Positions 6,598-11,334 of a DNA stretch of 11,334 nt are shown piece by piece (the first letter of the stretch is position 1; each line of letters starts with the position of its first letter). Location: assembly GCA_021789565.1 (NCBI GenBank), contig JAJYJL010000130.1:1-11334 (forward strand), read 5' to 3'. The translations under genes and the position numbers were made by a program. This DNA is from Acidobacteriota bacterium. Lineage in GTDB: Bacteria; Acidobacteriota; Terriglobia; UBA7540. The notes under the pieces are model-generated. The model was not told the origin of the DNA and did not search any database. It worked only from the letters and a program-made list of their open reading frames with translations.

Positions 6598-7017
6598 TTA
6601 GTGGCTTGCTTCCGGAGCGGCCTGTCCTTGCTGCTGCTGTGGAACTCCGGGATGTCCCGCTGGCATGGTGCCCATAGGAGCCATTGAGCCGCCGTGCCCA
6701 CCCGCTCCCTGGCCTCCTTCGGGCTGGCTGGAAACGACTTTCCACGTGCGGCCGTCCAGCTTCAGTTGATACCGCACTTCCACCCCGCTGTTCGGGTCCG
6801 CCTTGGACACAAATTTGGCCAGCGCGTTGGCCGTATCGTCCTTGTACTCCACGCTCTCAATCTCGGTGTTGAAATTCTGCATCGACAGGCGCGGATTGTC
6901 TTTCAGATGGGCCTCAATGGCGCCCTTGATGGCGTCATTCGACTTCAACCCACCCGCCATGCTGCACGCAGACAGCAGGAACGTTCCAGCAATTACTGCA
7001 ATCCAAAATTTACGCAA
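6598..7017 (-). CDS. Small predicted lipoprotein with Gly/Gln/Pro/His-rich tail
   Basis: A 139-residue exported protein of no family I recognise. The start chosen is TTG at 7017, because AAGGAG (7026-7031) lies 8 bases upstream. Starting at the in-frame TTG at 7038 would add 7 residues and put the ribosome site inside the gene. The N-terminus MRKFWIAVIAG then LLSAC is a lipoprotein signal: lipobox LSAC with the modified cysteine at C18, followed by S, so outer-membrane retention would be expected in a Gram-negative cell. Residues ~25-95 look like a small folded alpha+beta domain: a helix (DAIKGAIEAHLKDNP) and then strands ending in VEVRYQLKLDGRTWKVVSSQ. The wording resembles small NTF2-like or DUF4878-like lipoprotein domains, but I cannot assign it. 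The last ~40 residues are low-complexity (GGQGAGGHGGS, then M/P/H and a QQQQ run). It lies between two other exported-protein genes. Confidence 0.78.
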   Translation of the reverse strand: MRKFWIAVIAGTFLLSACSMAGGLKSNDAIKGAIEAHLKDNPRLSMQNFNTEIESVEYKDDTANALAKFVSKADPNSGVEVRYQLKLDGRTWKVVSSQPEGGQGAGGHGGSMAPMGTMPAGHPGVPQQQQGQAAPEASH

Positions 7018-7025
7018 TGGTGCTT

Positions 7026-7031
7026 CTCCTT
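7026..7031 (-). promoter_or_regulatory. Ribosome binding site deciding the TTG start at 7017
   Basis: AAGGAG on the - strand with an 8-base spacing to TTG at 7017. It fixes a non-ATG start for the small lipoprotein. Confidence 0.65.
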
Positions 7032-7040
7032 GGTTCAATT

Positions 7041-7070
7041 AAGCTACAACATCCAGCGGAGAATTGTCAA
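7041..7070 (-). promoter_or_regulatory. Candidate sigma70 promoter for the small lipoprotein gene
   Basis: On the - strand a perfect -35 TTGACA (7065-7070) is followed by an 18-base spacer and a weak -10 TAGCTT (7041-7046). The 5' leader would be about 20 bases and contains the AAGGAG site. This suggests the lipoprotein gene (and perhaps the TPR gene) can be transcribed independently of the LolA-like gene upstream. Confidence 0.45.
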
Positions 7071-7087
7071 AGGGCTGAAAGGCCCCT
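7070..7087 (-). terminator. Short hairpin after the LolA-like gene (weak terminator candidate)
   Basis: Read on the - strand, AGGGGC and GCCCTT form a 6-base stem (one G-T pair) around the loop CTTTCA, about 30 bases past the stop of the gene ending at 7118. It is followed by TTTGAC rather than a true T-run and touches the -35 box of the next candidate promoter. A weak terminator or a chance hairpin are both possible. Confidence 0.25.
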
Positions 7088-7117
7088 CAACGGGTTCTCA
7101 ACCGCGGGGACGGCGAT

Positions 7118-7963
7118 TCACCGCACGAGCTTGTAATCCAGCATCTTGCTCTTGACGTGGACTTGTTCGAAGGCGGAATTCTTGAGGGAGATTGAGATAT
7201 TGCGTTTGATAAAAAAGATCACCTTCAACCGGAACTCGGTCCCAAAGCTGACCGGGAACCATACACCTTCGCCAAAGCGACCGTATTCAACATCAAACCC
7301 GATTCCGGGCAGGTTCGTGCCCAACACGGTGCGTACGAAGAGTGGCAACTTCTGCGAGAGTTTCGTGTAGACTCGCACCGGCTGAAAGTCCTGGGCATCA
7401 ATCAGCGCCTCACCCGCCCATGGCGGATTGTCACCCTTCCAGATGTCTTTGTCGCTGGGAACGAATCGGATGCGGTAGGCTCGGCGTCCGTTGATGATCT
7501 CCTCGCCTTTAAGTTCAAAACGGTAGCCCTTCTGCTGATCGCTGCTCAGGGGAAACAAATCGCCGGCGAGCCCGTCTTTTGACTTCTCATTGGCCAGATC
7601 GTCCCGAAGGTCATGAACGAGGTCGCCGTCCAGGCCGTCCGGATCGGGCCCCGGCTCCTTTTCGAACTCGACGTAATGGTCCTTGACCCACGCGCGGCCC
7701 ACAACCTGTTTCAGTTCCTTCTTTGTTCCATCAGGCGTTGGAGTCACCAGGTAGTCCGTGGTTTCATCACGCATCATCCTGCCGTTCGACTTGTGGCTGA
7801 TCACGCGGATTTGCTGCTGGTAGACATACTCGGCGCGCTGCTTTACGGCACGGTCCTGGTTTGCGGCTACGCGCGCCATGATCTCATCCGCAGACGGCCG
7901 CGATTGCCCCATGGCGAGAGCGGGGCAAGGCATAAGCGCCAGAAGCAAAATCCACCGAAGCAT
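7118..7963 (-). CDS. Secreted LolA-like (outer-membrane lipoprotein-sorting type) protein
   Basis: A 281-residue exported protein. Residues 1-17 form a signal peptide (hydrophobic WILLLALMP, probable cleavage PALA|MGQ). A cysteine at 13 follows proline and is not a convincing lipobox. The mature part begins SADEIMARVAANQDRA, the opening helix common in LolA/LolB-fold and 'outer membrane lipoprotein-sorting protein' families. A long beta-rich region follows: YVYQQQIRVIS, YRFELKGEEIINGRRAYRIRF (~148-168), EALIDAQDFQPVRVYTKL (~185-202), DVEYGRFGEGVWFPVSFGTEF and VHVKSKMLDYKLV at the end. The pattern 'gene product helps interpret a lipid- or protein-binding beta half-barrel' is inference from the fold-like motifs; no enzyme residues are evident. 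AAGGGA (7973-7978) lies 9 bases upstream of the ATG, and TATAAG on the - strand (7984-7989) is a possible -10. It heads the three-gene group of exported proteins on this strand. Confidence 0.7.
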   Translation of the reverse strand: MLRWILLLALMPCPALAMGQSRPSADEIMARVAANQDRAVKQRAEYVYQQQIRVISHKSNGRMMRDETTDYLVTPTPDGTKKELKQVVGRAWVKDHYVEFEKEPGPDPDGLDGDLVHDLRDDLANEKSKDGLAGDLFPLSSDQQKGYRFELKGEEIINGRRAYRIRFVPSDKDIWKGDNPPWAGEALIDAQDFQPVRVYTKLSQKLPLFVRTVLGTNLPGIGFDVEYGRFGEGVWFPVSFGTEFRLKVIFFIKRNISISLKNSAFEQVHVKSKMLDYKLVR

Positions 7964-8217
7964 GCTCGCTGTTCCCTTGTCATCTTATACGCAAGCAACA
8001 GCCATTTGGGTCCGCAAATGTTGAGCTCTTTTTCGGAGCGCATATCGCGGCTCTCCAATGTGTGCGATCATGGCGTTGATGCGCACGTGCCCAGTGTGAT
8101 TCAATGATGTCACCCAGGGGCGTTCGGCGAACAATCCGGGCGGCGCATCCGTCGCGGCTCTTGCGATGTATGCGATCACGGTGCAATATCCGGCTGTGCC
8201 CGTAATGAGGTCCCAAA
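7964..8217. other. Divergent intergenic region with two imperfect direct repeats
   Basis: A 254-base gap between the divergent LolA-like (-) and PaiB-like (+) genes. Two related stretches occur 107 bases apart: 8045-8075 (TCGCGGCTCT, a variable 3-4 bases, ATGTGTGCGATCATGGCG) and 8152-8182 (TCGCGGCTCT, then ATGTATGCGATCACGGTG). Weaker similarity continues into GTGCCC (8087-8092 and 8196-8201). On the - strand the copies read as part of short open frames with no family resemblance. They could be regulator sites, leader elements or a decayed duplication. GCACGTGC (8083-8090) is an 8-base palindrome within the first half. Confidence 0.4.
8206..8210 (+). promoter_or_regulatory. Ribosome binding site for the TTG start at 8218
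   Basis: TGAGG followed by T, 7 bases upstream of TTG at 8218. Together with the MYIP start typical of the PaiB family it fixes this non-ATG start. Confidence 0.6.
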
Positions 8218-8838
8218 TTGTACATACCCGAATTTAACCGTCTGAAAGACACTCCGGTTGCGCTCGACTTTATGCGGGCGAACCCGTTCGCGATTGTGGT
8301 TTCCGCGGGCGACGGATCACCCTTCGCAACTCACATCCCGGTGCTTGTGGGCGAAGCAGGTGGCCAGATCCTCCTGCGCGGGCACGTTGCGCGGGCCAAC
8401 CCGCACTGGAAGATGCTGGAACAGGAGCGCGAAACGATGGTTATCTTTCACGGCCCGCACGCCTACATTTCGCCCGGCCTGTATGGATCGCCCGAAAGCG
8501 TGCCCACCTGGAACTACGCCGCAGTTCACGCCTACGGCCGCGCGCGCATCTTTGAGGAACCCGAACCGCTGACGGAAGTGCTGCTCCAGACCATCGCCGT
8601 CTTCGAACAGGCGTACCTCGATCAGTGGCGCGATCTCAATGAAAATTACCGCGCCAAAATGCTGGGCCAGATTGTAGGTTTTGAAATCGCGGTCGAGCGC
8701 CTGGAAGCGAAATTCAAGCTGAGCCAGAACCGGCCTAAAGCCGATCAGGCCCGCATTATCCAGTCGCTCGAATCGAGCGATGACACGGCCATCTCCGGCA
8801 TCGCCCGCTTGATGAAGCAGCAGGGCCTGGGCAAGTAG
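8218..8838 (+). CDS. FMN-binding PaiB-family protein
   Basis: A 206-residue protein of the PaiB family (split-barrel, flavin-reductase-like fold that binds FMN). Bacillus subtilis PaiB was described as a negative regulator of sporulation and protease genes, but many members are probably small-molecule-binding or redox proteins. The TTG start yields MYIPEFNRLKD, matching the MYIPxxF opening of the family. Signature stretches are THIPVLV (38-44), RGHVARANPHWK (54-65), IFHGPHAYISPGLY (76-89), VPTWNYAAVHAYG (95-107) and, near the C-terminus, MLGQIVGFEI plus KFKLSQNRP, the usual PaiB ending. Length is normal. No DNA-binding domain is visible, so direct transcriptional repression is not evident from sequence. 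It converges with the NmrA-like gene, with 30 bases between stops. Confidence 0.9.
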   Translation: MYIPEFNRLKDTPVALDFMRANPFAIVVSAGDGSPFATHIPVLVGEAGGQILLRGHVARANPHWKMLEQERETMVIFHGPHAYISPGLYGSPESVPTWNYAAVHAYGRARIFEEPEPLTEVLLQTIAVFEQAYLDQWRDLNENYRAKMLGQIVGFEIAVERLEAKFKLSQNRPKADQARIIQSLESSDDTAISGIARLMKQQGLGK

Positions 8839-8868
8839 AGACGTTCCGCTGGAGCTTCTCATTCGCCA

Positions 8869-9759
8869 TCATGCCGCCTGAAAGCGCGGCACAAACTCTT
8901 CGCTGATGAAAGTCTCGATAGAAGTTGGCGTGGTATTGCGCGCCGAGCGCGGCTCGAGCGGCGTCATGTAACCGCTGTTCTGCGCTTCGGCCATTTCCAG
9001 CAAAATGTCCACCATGCTTCCGGACATTCCCAACTGCATCAGCGCCGGGCGCAGCATCAGCGCCGGAAGCGTGGTATAGGTGAGGCCGGATTTTCCGATG
9101 GCGTTGCCAATAATGGAGGCGAGTTCGGTGTAAGTTACGTCCCGCTGCCCAAGCAGTTCGCGGGGCTGTTTACCGGTGAAGTCAGCCTTCAGCAACAATT
9201 CCGCCGCGGCCGCGCCGATATCGCGCGTGGCAATCATCGGCAGAGGCAAATCTGCCCGCAGCGGTCCGGCCAGCATCCCGAATTTCCGGATCACCACAGC
9301 CTGAGGCAGCAGGTTCTCCATAAAATAACCCGCGCGCAGAAAGATGGCGTCCAGGCCCGCGATCCTGCCCAGCTCCTCCTCCAGATGATGAAGCCCGGTG
9401 ACGGGCCCCGTTTTGCCAGGCTTGTCCGCGCCAAAGCTGCTGAGCACCACAGCTTTCGGCACCGCGGCTTTCGCGAGGGCCGCCGCCATCGCATCCGAAA
9501 CCCTGGCCTGATAGGCCGGCACGTCCGCCGCGGAGATGTTCGGCGGCACCATGGCGTAGACCGCGGACGCCCCCTCAAAAGCCTTTGTAAGCGCGGCCTC
9601 GTCCGTGACGTCGGCAACAAAAGCTTCCGCGCCCATGCCTGTCAGCCGGGCGAGCCGGCCGGCCTCCCGCCCAATCACGCGGACCTTTGCGCCCCGCGCC
9701 AGCAGCTTTTCCGCTACAACGCCGCCCGTGTTTCCACTTGCACCTGTAATCGCGTACAT
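8869..9759 (-). CDS. NmrA-type NAD(P)-binding atypical SDR
   Basis: A 296-residue protein with an N-terminal Rossmann fold: MYAITGASGNTGG carries the glycine motif GxxGxxG (G6, G9, G12). VRVIGR (26-31), FVADVTD (about 46-52) and AVYAMVPP (about 66-73) follow as in the NmrA/NAD(P)H:quinone-oxidoreductase-like atypical short-chain dehydrogenases. VVLSSFGADKPG and LDAIFLRAGYFMENLL are the typical later strands. The classical SDR YxxxK catalytic pair is not visible, as usual for NmrA relatives, which often act as redox sensors or use unusual substrates; the reaction here is unknown. A perfect AAGGAGG (9768-9774) lies 8 bases upstream of the ATG, suggesting strong translation. It is convergent with the PaiB-like gene and divergent from the patatin-like gene. 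The pairing of two probable redox cofactor-binding proteins is suggestive only. Confidence 0.9.
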   Translation of the reverse strand: MYAITGASGNTGGVVAEKLLARGAKVRVIGREAGRLARLTGMGAEAFVADVTDEAALTKAFEGASAVYAMVPPNISAADVPAYQARVSDAMAAALAKAAVPKAVVLSSFGADKPGKTGPVTGLHHLEEELGRIAGLDAIFLRAGYFMENLLPQAVVIRKFGMLAGPLRADLPLPMIATRDIGAAAAELLLKADFTGKQPRELLGQRDVTYTELASIIGNAIGKSGLTYTTLPALMLRPALMQLGMSGSMVDILLEMAEAQNSGYMTPLEPRSARNTTPTSIETFISEEFVPRFQAA

Positions 9760-9767
9760 CTTCCGAA

Positions 9768-9774
9768 CCTCCTT
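9768..9774 (-). promoter_or_regulatory. Consensus ribosome binding site of the NmrA-like gene
   Basis: AAGGAGG on the - strand, a full match to the anti-16S consensus, 8 bases from the ATG at 9759. It is the strongest ribosome site in the window. Confidence 0.75.
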
Positions 9775-9968
9775 ATTGGAATGCTCCTTTAGATGCCGCG
9801 GCCTTCAATATGGGTGCAAGAGCGGTGCCTGCAATGATGAGGGCCGCGGACTATGCCGCCAATTGCCCCTAGCCAGAGGGCCGCTGGAAGTGTAGATTCT
9901 GTTAAGAGAATGGGGGCGGCCGCTCGGGTCCGCAACTATAACGGCGATGGTCTTTCGTGAGGTGACGT

Positions 9969-11334
9969 ATGACTTCATCGGGCGCATCGAGTTTTGATGA
10001 GGTATCCAGGGCCGAGCAAGCAGAGATTTCCGCTCAGCGCGAAAAGCGGGGCGTTCCTGCCGGCAGGGACTCGTATATTGGCCTGGCGCTCTCCGGCGGC
10101 GGGATCCGCAGCGCCACGTTCAACCTGGGAGTGCTGCAGGGGCTGGCCGGGCTGGGAGTTCTTCGCTGCTTCGACTATTTGTCGACGGTTTCAGGCGGAG
10201 GGTACATCGGTTCCTGGCTGGTAGCCTGGCTCAAACGCCTGTCTTTCAAGCATGTGACCGCGGGGCTCGACCCTGAGCAGGCAAAGCACCCCGGGAAAAA
10301 CGCCACGCCCCAGATCGAATTTCTGCGCGATTACAGCAACTACCTCACCCCTCGTGCAGGTCTCCTCACCGCCGACACATGGACTGCCATCGTTATCTAC
10401 GTGCGCAACCTGCTGCTCAACCTTCTGATCCTGGTCGCAGCAGCGCTGGGCCTGCTCCTGCTTCCACACGAGCTGTTGGCTTTGGCTTCGTATCTGAAAA
10501 ACCTGCCGGTCCTGCCTGTTTCCTTCATGTTTGAAATCCTGGCCTTTGTCCTGTTCGCAATTTTTTTCTGGCCCGCCTTGCGCGCCGCGGGCGGGAAATC
10601 GGCGGCCCAGCCGGACTCGCAAGCGGGAGAAACCCAACCCTCTGCCGGGCAATCTGAGGTGGGCGCTTCTCAGGGGCTGATTGTGGCTTCCATTGGTTTC
10701 TGCCTGTTCGCGAGTGCATACCTGGCGGCATGCTGGGCCGGCGGCAAAGCCTCCGGCTACCAGTGGACTCGCTGGGGCTTTCTGGCGATTTTGTTCTGGC
10801 TGGGACTTTCGCTTTACCAGTGGTTGATCAACAGGCGCACCGAGCCTGCGTGGAATCAACCGGCAGCGTTCCTGGTTTCCCTTGCCGGCTACGCTCTGCT
10901 GTCAGTCCCTGCTGTTCTTCTGGTGCTCGTGCAGCTTGGCAAATATTGGCCGGACAACCACGCCGCCCTTACAACCTGCGGTGTGCCCATCGCTGTGCTG
11001 GTTTTTCTGCAGGCCGCTGCGCTCCAGGTGGGACTGACGGGCATGTTGTTGCGCAACGAGGTTCGTGAGTGGACGGCGCGCCTGGGAGCATGGCTGCTGA
11101 TCCTCAGCCTGGCATGGGCTTCGATTTTCGCGATCGCAATTTACGGTCCGCAAGCCGTGACGCGAATCTTGAGCTGGCTTGCCGGCACGCTGACCGTTGC
11201 CTGGGCGGTGCACACCATCGCCGGCGTCTGGAGCGCTTTCAATTCGAAAAGCGGCGACGCCAAGTCCGGCAAATGGCTGAATCTTCTGGCCGTGACGGCC
11301 CCGCCAGTGTTCGTGGCAGGCCTCCTGCTGCTGC
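9969..11334 (+). CDS. Patatin-like phospholipase with inserted multi-pass membrane region (cut by right edge)
   Basis: An uninterrupted frame of 455 codons from ATG 9969 to the window end, with GAGG (9959-9962) 6 bases upstream. Residues ~36-90 are the start of a patatin lipase domain. YIGLALSGGGIRSATFN contains the glycine-rich oxyanion segment (S42-GGG-IR), and LSTVSGGGYIGSWL contains the nucleophile elbow with predicted catalytic S75 (TxSxG in place of the usual GxSxG). Patatin enzymes use a Ser-Asp dyad to remove acyl chains from lipids. From about residue 145 the protein turns strongly hydrophobic, with about nine predicted membrane helices near 146-166, 185-205, 236-257, 266-286, 299-324, 337-360, 371-392, 400-421 and from 439. 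A polar Gln/Ser/Gly loop lies at ~207-233. No catalytic Asp (DGG/DGA) motif is seen before the edge, so it should lie beyond the membrane region. Large bacterial patatin-like proteins with this arrangement are known. Membrane location is likely; substrate and role are unknown. Confidence 0.85.
   Translation, partial: MTSSGASSFDEVSRAEQAEISAQREKRGVPAGRDSYIGLALSGGGIRSATFNLGVLQGLAGLGVLRCFDYLSTVSGGGYIGSWLVAWLKRLSFKHVTAGLDPEQAKHPGKNATPQIEFLRDYSNYLTPRAGLLTADTWTAIVIYVRNLLLNLLILVAAALGLLLLPHELLALASYLKNLPVLPVSFMFEILAFVLFAIFFWPALRAAGGKSAAQPDSQAGETQPSAGQSEVGASQGLIVASIGFCLFASAYLAACWAGGKASGYQWTRWGFLAILFWLGLSLYQWLINRRTEPAWNQPAAFLVSLAGYALLSVPAVLLVLVQLGKYWPDNHAALTTCGVPIAVLVFLQAAALQVGLTGMLLRNEVREWTARLGAWLLILSLAWASIFAIAIYGPQAVTRILSWLAGTLTVAWAVHTIAGVWSAFNSKSGDAKSGKWLNLLAVTAPPVFVAGLLLL

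Noticed and set aside
8869..9759. PaiB-like and NmrA-like genes as a redox-sensing operon
   Set aside because: They are on opposite strands and convergent, so they are not an operon; a functional link would be speculation.
9796..9849. Inverted repeat CCGCGGCC / GGCCGCGG in the gap between the NmrA-like and patatin-like genes
   Set aside because: The arms are nearly self-palindromic GC sequence, expected by chance in such DNA; the 38-base spacer fits no known site type.
1..11334. Defence island, CRISPR, toxin-antitoxin pair or mobile element
   Set aside because: No repeats with regular spacing, no transposase or integrase, and the only antitoxin-like segment is a C-terminal tail of an RNase HI protein without a partner toxin.

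Overview
The window is a GC-rich, tightly packed piece of ordinary bacterial chromosome. It has ten genes: eight complete, one cut at the left edge (ilvD) and one cut at the right edge (a patatin-like membrane protein). Exported proteins with classical Sec and lipoprotein signals, good Shine-Dalgarno sequences and several GTG/TTG starts point to a Gram-negative-type soil or environmental bacterium. The gene content (long secreted TPR protein, LolA-like exported protein, CYTH protein, Zn-ribbon/RNase H pair) would fit Acidobacteriota, but that assignment is inference from style and not from a marker gene. I see no rRNA, tRNA, CRISPR array, transposase or integrase.

Left block, all on the + strand (1-3920): the C-terminal part of dihydroxy-acid dehydratase (ilvD); a CYTH-domain protein resembling class IV adenylate cyclase; a coiled-coil plus C4 zinc-ribbon protein of the CT398/FlgZ type; an RNase HI-like protein with an unusual C-terminal tail; and an acyl-CoA dehydrogenase of the short/branched-chain type. 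The Zn-ribbon and RNase H genes are neighbours here as they are in other phyla (for example Rv2229c-Rv2228c in Mycobacterium), so that pair is probably a conserved unit.

Middle block, all on the - strand (3995-7963): three genes for exported proteins. In transcription order they are a LolA-like secreted protein, a small lipoprotein with a low-complexity tail, and a 796-residue secreted protein made almost entirely of 22 uninterrupted 34-residue TPR units. They form an envelope-related group, although a good internal -35 box suggests they are not all one transcript.

Right block (8218-11334): a PaiB-family FMN-binding protein (+), a convergent NmrA-type NAD(P)-binding protein (-), and, divergent from it, a gene running off the window whose product begins with a patatin active-site region and continues into about nine predicted membrane helices.

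I found no defence island, mobile element or clearly new system. The observations most worth following are the patatin domain interrupted by a membrane region, the RNase HI protein ending in a DUF104-like segment, the perfectly regular TPR array, and imperfect repeats and hairpins in the intergenic gaps. Several starts are refined from ribosome-binding sites: GTG at 1095, ATG at 2742, TTG at 7017 (-) and TTG at 8218.
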